Assembly: GCF_025766255.1 (NCBI RefSeq)
Contig: NW_026516761.1
Coordinates: 111,638 to 175,637, forward strand
Source: Zychaea mexicana
Taxonomy: Eukaryota; Mucoromycota; Mucoromycetes; Mucorales; Lichtheimiaceae
Length of the DNA stretch: 64,000 nucleotides
Reading direction: 5' to 3'
Shown here: one piece after another, positions 47,674 to 59,701 of the stretch
Numbering within the stretch: position 1 is the first letter of the stretch
Layout: the number at the start of each line of letters is the position of its first letter
The notes under the pieces: model-generated
What the model was told of the DNA's origin: nothing
Databases searched by the model: none
The model's input: the letters and a program-made list of their open reading frames with translations, nothing else
Made by a program: the position numbers and the translations under genes

Positions 47674-48344
47674 TTAATTAAGCATTGTGGTTAATCTTCG
47701 TTTCTGGCGAGAGGTTCGAAAATCCAGGGATAAGTATACGCAAATGAGTTTAGTCCTCCGTAATGCAGATTCTCTAGTGACGTACAATAACATATCAGTG
47801 ACTGGCATAATAGCATAGGGACCGAATGAGCAACCCCCAAGGACTAGATGTTGAAAACCATCCTTTCCGTACTTCTTCTGTCGAAGCAGCCTCCTAGCTG
47901 CCATCATGTTGTAAGAGTTTTGCTCGAAGATAAACACGAGTCGCTGCACTGTCCGGTTCTGCTCCAGATAATCTAGAAACGATCTTGCGATTTCGAAGGC
48001 ACGGTAGACAGTACAATAAACAAGTTTTGGGCAGTGTGTAAAATACTGCTCTTGGCCGTTGAAATATTGCATGGCACCCGTTGCAAGTTCATGAGTGTAC
48101 AGAGAGACTTTGCTCCCGCCGAATAGCATTTCGTAATCGGTTTGTGATATCGCTCTAGTAGAACTGGAATGTCCACCACAAAGTTCCTTGACACCTCTCT
48201 CATTAGAAGAGCTTAGACAAGAAATGTCACCGCAAAGCAGCTGCGCACATTGCTCAAATGGGTACTAGGACCAGATTAGGCAGTCGGTAGAGCGGGAAAA
48301 GCCTTATCAAAAGCAGCATTGATCACGGTGAATGCGGTGCTCAT
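47674..48344 (-). pseudogene. Unknown protein gene, apparently broken by a stop and frameshift
   Basis: From ATG 48344 the minus strand reads MSTAFTVINAAFDKAFPALP and then meets a TAA near 48276. A different frame then runs open from about 48265 to the stop at 47674 and contains LCGDISCLSSSNERGVKELC, STRAISQTDYEMLFGGSK, AFEIARSFLDYLEQNRTVQR and GGCSFGPYAIMPVTDMLLYV. The second part looks like real protein with a smooth composition, so a damaged gene is more likely than chance. An intron ending at 'tcctag' (about 48265) is an alternative, but I found no matching donor. Family and function are not recognised. Confidence 0.4.
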
Positions 48345-48691
48345 ATCAATGCTCTTAATGTTTTTTATTGCAAGAAAAAGGATGTCTCTATACAGCCAAA
48401 ATGCTATCTCATAGCGTATCACTGTTGCATTGGCAAAATTTTATCCATATATATTATCTGATAAAGCTTTCATAATCAGTATTAAACATGACGATGACCA
48501 CGACCGGTGTATGCGATGCTTATTATAATTTTAGTGATTGGCATCCCAGCACTTTGGTCTTGCGGTTGCCTAATATAGACAGGGACAAAGATTGTGGGTT
48601 CAAGCGCTGTGACTGGCAAACCATGAGGCGGGGCAAAGTTGTCAACTTTTGCAGACGCACACATAAACTCACACTCCACATAAACAAAAAA
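48345..48691. other. bL31m upstream region
   Basis: The frame of the next gene is open back to 48488, but conservation begins only after ATG 48692. No other gene is seen; this is the probable promoter and 5' leader. Confidence 0.5.
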
Positions 48692-49099
48692 ATGGTCTTT
48701 GGCCGAGTTAAATTGGCCGTACCTGCGCTTGTACGCCATGCATCGACACATGCACGACAGCAGCAAACCGTAAAACCCGAGAAATTTGTACAAACCGTTG
48801 TCCTTAGCAATGGCGCCACATTCACCGTTCGAACGACCTCACCACGAGCACAAATTCGACTTGCCAAAGACACTCGTAACCACCCCTTGTGGAATCCTGC
48901 CATGCTCAAAGAAGGTTTGCGTGACGAAAGTGAGCAGTTGTCCAAATTCCAGAAACGTTTTGGTGTTGAGTCCGATTTGGCCGATCTGTCATGGATTGAA
49001 AGTGAAGACTCCTTGTCGGCTGCCATGAAGAAGGTTGTTGCCAGTGGCGGTTACAAGAAGCCTTCACCAGAAAAGAAGAAGGGGCGAGGAAAGAAATAG
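48692..49099 (+). CDS. MRPL36: Mitochondrial large-subunit ribosomal protein bL31m
   Basis: A structural protein of the mitochondrial large ribosomal subunit, related to bacterial L31 and yeast Mrpl36. Single exon, 135 aa. The N-terminus (MVFGRVKLAVPALVRHAST) is basic, hydroxylated and free of acids, as expected for a mitochondrial targeting sequence. The conserved core follows: VVLSNGATFTVRTTSPRAQI, then RLAKDTRNHPLWNP. The C-terminus is Lys-rich. ATG 48692 was chosen over the longer open frame because it yields the targeting peptide and has an A-rich context (acaaaaaaATGG). The gene converges on MCT1, with 127 bp between the stops. Confidence 0.9.
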   Translation: MVFGRVKLAVPALVRHASTHARQQQTVKPEKFVQTVVLSNGATFTVRTTSPRAQIRLAKDTRNHPLWNPAMLKEGLRDESEQLSKFQKRFGVESDLADLSWIESEDSLSAAMKKVVASGGYKKPSPEKKKGRGKK

Positions 49100-49226
49100 A
49101 CTAACACGCCATCCAACCCACAGATTCACGCACACACGAACACACACATATCATTTACTGTCATCATCGCTCCGCATATAATAAAACTGCCACACCCAAC
49201 GCCCCTATATGTACATTAAATCTTTT

Positions 49227-50900
49227 TTATTTCGTTTCCTCTTGCTTTTGTTGGTCAGAGAATAGTTTTTTATTATATTCTTGGGCATGGTGGAGAATGT
49301 CGTCGGCGTTCGTGATGGATCTTTTTTTAAAGAGAAGAGAAGAGTAACCATTAGAATATGTATGGAAATACCTATTAATTTATCCATTCGCCTGTTATTC
49401 CCATCGCGATCCTGACTTACATTATTCTATCCAGTGGATATTCCTTTTTAATGAGGTTGGCAAGCACTTTGCCAGGGCCGAAGCTGATGAACTGTTCAAT
49501 ATCCTGTCCTTTACAATAACTGATGCTTCGCTGCCATTCAACCGTGGATGTCACCTGTTCGACGAGGAGCTTGGGGATTTCTTCCACGTTGGTATACTAT
49601 GTCCATGTAGGATAAAGCGTGAGTTATCGGCTACATAAGATCCATCAGAATGATAAATCGTCTTACCGGCTTGGCTGTCACGTTTGAAATTACATCCACA
49701 CAAGGTTTTTTGAAAGTAACACTTTTGAACGCTTCTTCCATAGCATCTGCTGCCTCCTTCATCAACGAGCAATGAAATGGCGCCCTATACATTAAAAGTG
49801 TCCCATATTCAGTCAACTTCTCTCTTTTTGCCGAAACCCTTTTTATGTCTCGGGCATGATCCTTACGATACTGGAAGATCAACAGCTCTAGCAGCCAAGC
49901 GTTGAGATTGTAGGGTCCTTGATGCTTCATCCACACCTTTACTTGTTCCACTTATTACAACTTGGAAAGACTACAAACATCATGCATATAAATAAATGTA
50001 TGTATGAGATAGTGAAGTAGAGCGATTACGTATAAGAAAAAGAAACACACTTACACTATTGATATTAGCCAACTGAACTAACTCGTTACCCGGTAATCCA
50101 TCGTTGATTTCCTTAATAGCCTGTTCAAGATCAGATAGTTTGGCTTTTCTGACAACCAATGCTGACATGGCTGTTTGACCTTGTCGATCTGCCACTGCCT
50201 GTGTCATGCGTTCACCGCGCAGCCGTACGAGTCGCACAGCGTCTGTCAATGATAATGCACCTGTTGCAACCAATGCTGTATATTCGCCAAGCGAGTGACC
50301 CAATGCATAATTGCATGCCTTTGAAATATCAAATCCGAATTCTACTTCTAGTACTCGAAGCATCGCAATCGATGTTGTCAAAATTGCTGGCTGTGCGTTT
50401 TCTGTTCGTTTCAGCTTCTCCTGGTAGTATTTCGAAATATTAGACAACTATTGCACTCCACGTGAAAAGAAAATGTACCTTATGTAATAAAAATACATAA
50501 AAATACTGTCTACTGTTAACTTACCTGTTCCCCTTCGAAAATAAGTGATCGCAAGCCGTTCCCAAGAGCTTCGTCGGCTTCGTCAAAAACAAGTTTAGCC
50601 GATCGCGGGTATAAATGGTACAGATCCTGTCCCATGCCAACAAACTGTGACCCTTGACCTGTTTAAAAAATTGCCCCCCGAGAGCTTGTAAGAAAAATAT
50701 ATAAACCTCTTTTGAAAAGAACGAAGGGAAGGTGTTGTAGTGGCGGTGGGTAACAGTACCTGGAAATAGAATGGCGCGATGCGACTTTTCGATACCAGCA
50801 ATGCTCTGTAGTTTATATTGTTAGTATACATAACGTGTGAACAGGGAAATGTAGTTTCGGGCTCTATGTACCATCCATGCTCGTCTTGGAATGAAGGCCA
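49227..50900 (-). CDS. MCT1: Malonyl-CoA:ACP transacylase, mitochondrial type
   Basis: It transfers malonyl from CoA to acyl carrier protein, feeding mitochondrial fatty-acid synthesis and so lipoate supply. Eight exons (50900-50871, 50805-50760, 50658-50525, 50420-50055, 49970-49867, 49784-49667, 49596-49421, 49320-49227) give 355 aa. Motifs: oxyanion-hole loop FPGQGSQFVGMGQDL, LKRTENAQPAIL, nucleophile elbow ALGHSLGEYTAL (Ser about 113), RGERMTQAV, VVISGTSKGV, and PVSAPFHCSLM with the catalytic His. The organisation matches FabD/Mct1. The first exon codes only ten residues (MAFIPRRAWM), consistent with the start of a short presequence. The stop faces bL31m. Confidence 0.94.
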
Positions 50901-52990
50901 TGGTGTTTTGAAAGAGAGAGACAGGTAGACACAGGGCAGAGCGAAAAGAACAGAATAAAAGGGAAGAATCCGGCGCGATCCTTTCCGGTATTTGGGGTTA
51001 CACAAGCATTGTGTCGAAGGTCGTAGACCTGCAATCGGGGCGTGAGACCTGGTGATGATCGGTGGTTACACCTCTACTGTCATATTAACATTACATCATG
51101 CGTATATTGTAGCTAATGCGCTCGCCAGTCACCAGTCATCAGTATTTAGAGCATGCTGCTGTTGCTATAGAGACAACAGTTGCGCATGAAGTTCTCACAC
51201 GTCGTTATGACAATAGTAAGCTTTTTAGTCAGGACTCGGACGATGATTAATACTTAGGGCAAATAGTACATCTGTTTAAAAAAGATAAACATTATGCAAT
51301 TTTTACAGTAGACAGTGGATATACTAGCAGTAAACTATCGATAAGGTGACAGCTTGACGTATTCGTACAAGCATAAACGCCAATTTTATACTCATATAAG
51401 ACCTGGACCGATTGGTTCTCAGTGATCATTATCATCATCGCAGCCACCACTCCCAGTATGCAACGTTGCTTCTTCAATAGAGCCTTGCTAATAAATATAT
51501 TACGTGCTCTAATATACACACTTTCTCCTTGTCAACTCTAACAACATCCCGGACGCCTTGCGGATCACGGAGGAAAACAGCTGTTGTTTGAACCAACCAT
51601 CATCGATTCCATAGACCCTTTTTCGACGAACGATGCAGCATCCCAAGTGATCGTCCATAAACAAAACGTTAAACCTTGATGGATTTCAAAATATTCATCA
51701 GCACACCCTTTCACAAGTGGTTGCAGGCATAATTGCCCCTGTACTAGATGAGGTTTATTAGATCCAATCATGGATGGCAAAAGATTATTACCTCGATTAC
51801 TATACATCTTTGATGAGGAGCAGCCACATACTAGCTACGTATGTAAATATCTAATATTGCGGATTATATGAGATGCTAGGTGAATGTTGTGTGGCAATGA
51901 GCAGAACGCGTATATATTACGTGTCAACGTTTTCCAGACCTGCTTATTATGATGTACCATCAGTCTGAAAACCCCAATGATTTGCCATGCTCCCCTTCCA
52001 AACTTTATGCCGTGGCAGCGACTGTTGCTACGATATTGTTGGTTTTACATGTTAAACTGGGCAACACATACAGTAAGGAGGTGATTAGTTGGCAGGGCTA
52101 ACTGTTCTACTACATGTACAAATAAGAGCTGTTATAGTATCGTCCAAGTGTTATGTAAAGTGCCGCACGGGCGGATACAGCAAGGGGAGAGAAATTGACA
52201 AAAAAAAGTTAGGGAAGAGGGGAAGGGGACGGCAAGTTTCCTAATTGGGCGAACAAAAGACGTCTGCGTTTATGCGTGGCATAGTGTGCTTCTTTGCATC
52301 CGCATTTTTCTGTGAAATAAGTGAACAAGCTGATTTTTTCTTTTTTCCACATAACACATAAAGAAAGGCAAACATTGTTCTCATTCAACCCTATTACAGA
52401 GTATGTGCCTCGTTTTGCTAAACTGTTCTTTTCTCTTCTTTTACCATGAGATCGACGTTTTCATCTGAAACGAATGAACTTGAATACACCAAAACACAGG
52501 GAAAGAAACGCTGTATACTGTTCTGTTAAGTGCTCTCCCATTCCACCCTCAATCCGCCGATCAAAAAGAAGCTAAGGTTGTTATCCGTTGTACATCGTCT
52601 TGGACATAGGTAGTATACTGATATGCATGCAAATCCAAATCCAAAAAGCAAATTACTCCATATAATTTTCCTCTCTCTCTTTGGCTCTCATTGGAGAAGA
52701 AGGGAAAAAAGAAATTGCAATTTGAATGATATAAAAAGGACCTATTCATTCACATCATTTCCCGCCGTCTTTGTTTTCGATATAAAAAATACAAACGCAC
52801 CACACACACAGCCACTCAGTCACTACACTCATCCACTTATAAAATTACTACACATCTTTGTTTCCAAATTTGCTTTTCCTTTCCATTACTTTTCTTTATT
52901 TCTTTAACAACAGTTTAAACACCTTAAAAAGTGACAGTAACGACGCCAAGCTGATAAATTATACCATATAATCGCCCACCACCATCCCTA
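50901..52990. other. Long intergenic region
   Basis: About 2.1 kb lies between divergent genes. The only frame with some protein-like character is an 80-codon ATG ORF on the minus strand (51807-51565, with GADEYF-like and tryptophan-containing stretches); no homology or splice context is seen, so it is not called. The part before 52990 is pyrimidine-rich and CA-rich, as in promoters and leaders of this genome. Confidence 0.5.
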
Positions 52991-54483
52991 ATGTCATCTG
53001 CACAATCCACCGCTGACCGACTCAGAGACTTGCTTTTGGACAAAACGCCAGAGCAACTCGAAGCTGAACGTTTGTCTGCAGCATATACATTGGTCTACAT
53101 GGGCATCTGTATAACATGTGTGGTCTGGCAACTCATTAATGCCAGTGTTCTTGTATATCGGTCCCGAAAGGTGCTCCACATGGCCGTCCTTTTCGAAGTA
53201 ATCCTAGCATTCCTAGTTATCATGTCCAGTCTTTTAAATCCATTGGTCGGGTTAAGCTGTGATGCCGTAAGTTACAATTTTTAAATAGAGCATGTAATCG
53301 AATCCGTGCCATAATATCACTGTAACTAACTCTATTACTGCTCATACATTACAAAAACATAGCGTTACTGGGTATCCATCGTTTCCATCAACTTGGCCGG
53401 CTGTTGTATTCAGAACATCTTGCTATACAAAGCATACATTTGTTATGATAGGACAAAATGGCTTTTGGGTCTTGGTTCCTTCATCAATTTAGGATACCTC
53501 GCTTTGATTGTTCTTTACAGCACACTCGGAAGAGTCGGTAGCAGTCATGATCTGGTCGGCAATTGCATTGTAAGTTTGTAAATTATATTTACATTATCTA
53601 TGTTGTTGGCAAATCATGACTCATGTAAAATGACCATGAATTCATCTTATCTCATTCTTTTATTATTGCCATGATAACAGCTTTATAATTGTAAGCGGTT
53701 GCGTTTTTCTCCTTTGAAAATGTATACAATGGGATGGCCATAAAAGTAACCTGCTGTTATTAAATCGTAACTGTAGTGGATTGGCCTGCAGTTGCCAAAC
53801 TCGGTTTAGACATTCTGAGCAATGCATTCTTGTCAGTTGCGTTCCTGATGGTCATTCACAGACACTACCGCATGTTTGGAAACAGTTTACACAAGTCACT
53901 TTTATCAAGCGGCATGATTTTCTCGTAAGTATTGTTTCTTTAAGCAAACGTGAAGCATTCGCCCACCTATCAGCGGTTCTGACAACTTTTCCTTCTTTTT
54001 TTTTTGTGACTGTATGTAGAGTCGGTGTAATTGCTTCAAACATTATCGTCGGTATATTGATCGCCGTAAGAGTTGTTGGCGGGTTGTCCGCCGATCTCTA
54101 CTCATTTGACTGTAAGCTACTTTTTTCCCTTTATAAAACGAGTCTTCAAAGCACAGACACTTATACCACGGAAATCATTAGGGGTTATTACCGGCTACTT
54201 ATTGATCAAGCAGTTCAAGCTTGACAAGAAACGAGAAGACGAAAATGAACTTATTTCAAAGACAATGCAGCATAGTGACGCTGGAAGCATCCTGTCAGCT
54301 CATAGAAACAGCCGTGATCATCATGTGGGATCACTTTCTGGTTTGGACCTGCTGTCATCTCCCACAAGCACGCATCATAATGACCACCCGCGCTTTTGCC
54401 CTCACTGTCGAGCTTCTCTCGTATCTCATGAAGAAGATGCTGTGATGGTGGATGTCGAAAAACGTATTATTCATCACCAATGA
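52991..54483 (+). CDS. Polytopic membrane protein (6-7 TM), function unknown
   Basis: Six exons (52991-53266, 53363-53569, 53681-53690, 53777-53924, 54020-54111, 54143-54483) join in frame to 357 aa; the third exon is only 10 nt (ctttataatt). Hydrophobic segments include TLVYMGICITCVVWQLINAS, HMAVLFEVILAFLVIMSSLL, SIVSINLAGCCIQNILLYKA, FINLGYLALIVLYSTLG, LDILSNAFLSVAFLMVIHRH, IIVGILIAVRVVGG and GVITGYLLIKQ. The number and spacing suggest six or seven helices with a cytosolic hydrophilic tail containing CPHCRAS. The layout recalls fungal integral membrane proteins with a receptor-like fold, but I do not recognise a named family. The acceptor at 54142 (acgag) is weak. Confidence 0.7.
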
Positions 54484-57400
54484 TCGTGAAGCATTCTAGC
54501 AACAGATTATTCCTTTTAATTAACTTCTTCGTCATCATCATCATCATAATTAATTTTCCTAATAAACTACTCGCTTTAATGTTTTCTCTTTGTTTGATTC
54601 GCAAATCTAAGTGTATAAGGAGAAGGGGGATGGAGCAAATGCAAAATCTCGGACTGATCGGTTCCGATGACAAGTGGTTGCACGATCGAAGAAAGAGAAG
54701 TTTACTTCGTGTTCCATTATATTATCATAACAATGATACGTATCTCGACAATAGGCTACGACAGCCATGTTTTGAAAGAGGATGACTAGAAATAAACATG
54801 CAGACGACCAACCCTTGCGTGATTCCATCAGCAGACATAATCTTAATTTGCAAAACCTGATCGAGGATGCCACGGCCATAGTATTATACAGCAACATCTA
54901 GCGTCGAATCCTTTTTCGGTTGGATTCTGGGCGCAAGCTAATCTTCAAGGTAGCTAATATTTTTTCTATAAGCTTCATCCACGAGCAAAGCAGCTTTAGC
55001 ATTTATAATTAAACGTGCCTAACACAAAGGGAAAGCGCAAGAGCCAACATGTGTTAAATTACGTACCTTAAACTTGAAAAGGCGGATGATACTGCTTTGA
55101 TATCGGCTACGAACAATGATTCAGTGGGTATATGTATGCAGATTGGATTTTTTGCAAAGTAGATATCTTGTTCTGGCAGCCATTCGAGCATATAGGGATA
55201 ACCAAGATTGTCTTGAAAAATTTATTGGCTAGTAATTATCCGCTGTCGTCCAATTTTTTCATACATAGTTTTGCCCCCAATATAAAACTTAGATCTAATC
55301 ATATTAATATTTTATTCCACTATTGTTCCAACCATTACGGTCTTTTATACTATTTTCTACGGTCATTATCTGTAAACAACACACAAGCAGTATCATAGAA
55401 GAACCCTCATAGAAAACCATACATAAAACTCAGAAAAGCACTCTATGAATATATACAGTACTTCTTGCATAAACTGTGTGACGCAGTCACCGAAGCACAC
55501 CAACGCGAACTCTAACCTCGCAATTAAAGACGCCAATCACCTCAAAGGCCAAGGCTAAGTGCCGAGTCATCAAGTAAGCCGAGTTGCCAAGCTTCCAAGC
55601 AAGCTAAGAATCCCTTAGCATCGAGTATAACTACAGCAAGATTCCAGAATATAAAACGATATCGAACAACTTCTCTTGAATCCGCAGGTTTATATCGGGC
55701 ATTGTACCCTATTTACGCGGCCTGATCTGTTTCTTTTACTAAAAAAACCGCTAAATGACCTGTTTTACAGCACAGACTGATATCGTTTTATCTTTGTTTC
55801 CTAACAGCAGGAACCATGTTCTTTTCTTTTCTTCTGTCACCAAGTACAATAACGGCTGGTACTATAATTCTCACGAAGCAAACAGAGTTCTTTATAAGAT
55901 AAGCCCCTTATTACCATTTTTTAGCTTACAGATCAGCCAACCCGCGCCAACGTTGCAAGTATGCGATACTATTGCGCTGGTGCACCCCAAGTACTACACT
56001 GCGGATGTAAGCTCGTTTAATTCGAAAACCACGGCAACAACATCCGAAGATTAAAATGTTTTCGGATTGAGTCATTAGACTGTGGGACAATTACTAGAAA
56101 ATAAAACCTTTTATATCTTTTGTCTCTTGTACTGGCTTTGGTATGTACTTTGCACGTCTAATTGAACATGTTTACAGTAGTATATTTAGAGGTAGAGGAA
56201 GGTATGCCCCAAGATTCAGTTAAATTAAAATCGATACAGTAATATTAATCAAGTTAAAGGACCAGTTCTTGTTCCTTGAATGCTTGATGTCAAATCTTAA
56301 ATTGTTCTAGAACAACAAAGGTGATGATAGTTTGTGAAACCAGTCGGATAAACAATGGTCAGCCTTTATGACCGGCACACGACTCTATTATTCTGGGGCT
56401 CGAGCTTCAGTTTTGTTGGCGGTATTTGCTACACGTGTAATGGCAACGCTGGTAATGAAATGATGATAGTAGAGTAACACTACATACAGCATGTTCACAG
56501 GAAACTTCAACTCTACAGCTATCTTATATAGAAATTTTATTACACTTGATAGTAAGATACATGCTTAGATGCTCACAGTGTATCATATGAGCTAATGTGA
56601 ATGGTACTGCATACAGCTCGGCTTCATATAAGAAGTAAACAGCTTGAGCTCTTGAGTGAGCATATGCCGTTATGGCTGTTTCAAAAGATAATAATAAAAA
56701 TAAAATATTTAAATGTATCAGCATACAAAATCACATCAATACTTACCTAGAGTGACCACATATTCTTTATCGTATGTGCACGGCAGAAGATAAAGGTGAC
56801 TTACTCGGAACTGTAAGCTTTTGATATTTCAGGCTAGTAGATGGTACTTGAAACCCTAATAGCAATATAACAATAGGCAGTCCCTTTAGTTGCTACAGTT
56901 TTTACAAGAATGTACTATTATGGTCACGAGCCTTTCTCGTCTCCGTACCTTGGGTATTGAGCCCTTCGCTTCGCTTCGTGTCAAAACCTACGAAGCTTAT
57001 GCTCAGGGCACGTTATAAGCACATGTACGATATTATCAACAGTCCATTGCTGCCAGCGGTCGCGAGAGGAAAGCATTACATCCTATCCCATGCAAAGGAA
57101 CGCTTTCCAGCCTCCCCCCGCCGGGGACTTGAACCGCAACTAGGAAGAGGCATTGTGATCTGCGATGTTGTCGAAAAGAGGCCCCCTTTTTATCGATTAG
57201 GCGATCAAACATCACATAGCATATAAATTCTACAGTAGTAGTACATACCTTCATTTGGAAAGACACTAGAAAGGCCGGTAAGCCCAGACCCATAATCACC
57301 GCGGTCTTATTGCGTAGGAACTCTAAATTTTTCCAGTATTATCGAATTGCAACGAAGAGACACCTGGTTGGGGAAATCGTAAAAGGTATAAGCATCGTTT

Positions 57401-58279
57401 AAAACATGTCTCACTAATAACCTCGCCGTGCGATACAGTACAGATAAGTTTATCATCACTACTGCAAAAATAACTTACCTTCGGCGATGAGGCGCCGATA
57501 TCCACTGGTAGTGTCCCTCCTCCGGCGCGAATCCCATCAAATGAAGAGATCAGCATGAGGAGGAGGACGAGAGGATACGGGACCACGACACAAGTAGGGA
57601 AGACCTGAAATCCTCCATTAGGTATATAGAGGATTCTAGGTCGGCAAGGAATGCTGTTGATGATACATACGATTTTTTAGTACTCTATCATTCATTTTAT
57701 ACTTCGTTTTTTATAAGACCAACGCTATCTATTATTACTCACGTGTGATCAACTGCTACACATACAATACACGAACCAGCAACGGCCAATTTCACTATGC
57801 AGGCCGTTGCTGATAGCGGCTGTCTTTTTGTAGTCCGTTCTGGTGTGTCGTATAGTCAAAGAAAAAAATGTTGGGAAGAGTTTCAGTGAAACTCTGTACG
57901 GCGTTCTATCCCTGGATACTCGTTTTGTGTGACCGGTCATGGTCAACCCCGCCTCATCCGCCGTTCCTTTGTGCTGTTCCTTACGCAACCTCGTCACTCA
58001 CCAGAACTTGACCAAAAGCATGATAAAAATTCGCAAGTTTTTTTGCATCAGATGGACGTGGAAAGAATTCTTGGTGGCTTGCTGACATGGTGATGACCGT
58101 TCTGCGATAAAGAGAGAGAGAAAAGGTTTTGTGTAGCCATTAATATACACACTCTGTTGTGCTTACAGCTTTATTCTACGTCGGACGGTAAGCAGTGAAG
58201 CCACATTTGATCGTTTGATAGTTGGAAGACATTGCTGTTATGGTTACACGGTTGCCATGGCAACGAAAAGCGTTACGGA
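54484..58279. other. Gene-poor region with unresolved coding fragments
   Basis: About 3.8 kb without a full gene model. On the minus strand three pieces look like exons: 57556-57479 (LISSFDGIRAGGGTLPVDIG, then a GTAAGT donor), 57322-57249 (EFLRNKTAVIMGLGLPAFLV, bounded by AG and GT) and 56855-56805 (VPSTSLKYQKLTVP, AG and GTAAGT). I could not make their phases agree. A 99-codon plus-strand frame is at 55755-56054, downstream of a TATA-like atataaaac (about 55651). A dispersed motif lies at 56967-57004. Confidence 0.4.
56967..57004. repeat. Dispersed motif outside the array
   Basis: cgcttcgcttcgtgtcaaaa followed by cctacgaagcttatgctc matches 1081-1120 at most positions. No ends or target duplications were identified. 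Confidence 0.35.
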
Positions 58280-59701
58280 CAGACGGACAGAGCTACACTT
58301 CCGAATGCTGACATTTTTCGGTATCTCGGTATCCCGTTCAATTGCAGGGCAACTATGGACGTCCAAGAACTGATCGTCCATAACACAAGAAAAGCGATTA
58401 CCTCGTTGAATTGCCTAATTTCTCTAGGCCTCAGTCCTACCGGTTTCACTCGTTTGCTCGCTGCAAGGATCTATGGTCAGTTCATACGCCCTCAAATGGA
58501 GTATGGTTTAGCCATCCAGAAGCCACTCCAGAAGCACATCAAACTGTTGGAGGACGCCCAATCGGCTTGCCTTCGGCGCTTCTATGGCAGCTCGAATCGC
58601 ACTTCATCAACCAAGGTCATGCAGCATCTGGTCAATATCCCTCCTATGAAACTCAGAGTGGCTGTTCTTCAAGCGAAATTACTCAATCGAAGTCATTGGT
58701 TACCTGATGATGCTCTATTATCCAAGCTCGTCCCGCGATTTTCTGTCGTCTCTACGAGCCGATACCGTCACCTGCAACGCACCGCATTGTGGCAACGTCT
58801 CCCTTCTACAGAGGCGCCATTTGACAAGAAAGCCTTATCACATGCTATTCGCAACCTGTATACTACCGATTTTGAATCTACTCTTCTTGGCCCACGCGCT
58901 AAATTACTCTCTGCTTGTCGTCCTACACTGGGTGTCGATCCAATCGTTTGGCTCCCGATGCAATACCACCATCGAAGTCGTCTCATACATTGGCGTCTTG
59001 GCTGGATGCCGAATGGTCGTCCGGAGGCTATCTGCCGCAATTGTTCCGATCGCCATCACCTATCTCGGGACCATGTCATCATCTGTCTGCAAGCACATGT
59101 GCGTTTAAAAGTTCCTTTTGTAATCCTAGATCCTATCTCCTTCATACTCAACTCGTTACCAAGAACTCGCCCTCGCAGCACCACCACCAAACGTTATTGG
59201 CGCTCTTGTTGGCCCCGACTCACCAGCTTACTCCGAGACATCGATCGTTTATGCCACGAAGACGACCTATGCACTGAAGACACTGACATTGCCACCACCC
59301 CGTGCAACGACTTTTTGCTGTGGCTTGATCAAACCAATGCTGATTCACGCCTATCTCTTCCCTCTTCGCCCTCCTTCACACCCTAATTACTTATACTAGT
59401 TCTTTAAACACAAAAAAAAATATACAAGAAAAAGATTCCCTGTCCCTTGCCGCTTGGTAGCCGCAAGCTCCCGCCCCACTTTTTTATCTCTCTTAACCTT
59501 TGTGCACTCTTGTAACCCTAGATACTCCCCTTTTTGTTTTCTCTCAAGTCCTTATCATTTTGCTCTACATTTCCCCCCTCTGGCTCACGGGGTTTTTGTT
59601 CACCAGTCATGGCGACCGGGCTTTAGCGAGTATGCGATTGGCGAAGCGCTTATATGGCCATTTAATAAAGATTTATAAAGTTTGAACCAGACGGACAGAG
59701 C
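58280..59701 (+). mobile_element. 5'-truncated non-LTR retrotransposon (LINE) with 14-bp TSD
   Basis: The exact 14-mer cagacggacagagc occurs at 58280-58293 and 59688-59701, flanking a segment that carries the C-terminal part of a reverse-transcriptase ORF and a 3' tail ending aaagatttataaagtttgaac. A direct repeat at both borders plus loss of the 5' part is the usual signature of target-primed reverse transcription. The internal ORF is described separately. Confidence 0.85.
58294..59386 (+). pseudogene. LINE ORF2 C-terminal fragment
   Basis: One uninterrupted frame of about 364 codons after the left duplication. It starts near the RT thumb region (ADIFRYLGIPFNCRATMDVQ) and continues through IRPQMEYGLAIQ, LLEDAQSACLRRFYGSS and LRVAVLQAKLLNRSHW. 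A Cys/His cluster (CRNCSDRHHLSRDHVIIC) lies near the end, as in many LINE C-termini. The endonuclease and the catalytic RT motifs, including the YADD-type box, are missing because of 5' truncation, so it is not autonomous. The frame has no disabling stop, which argues for a recent insertion. The upstream 20 codons of the same open frame belong to the target site. Confidence 0.85.

Noticed and set aside
57100..57230. Possible tRNA on the minus strand (GGTTCAAGTCCCC)
   Set aside because: Only a B-box-like match; the T stem has a mismatch and no acceptor, D or anticodon arms can be formed.
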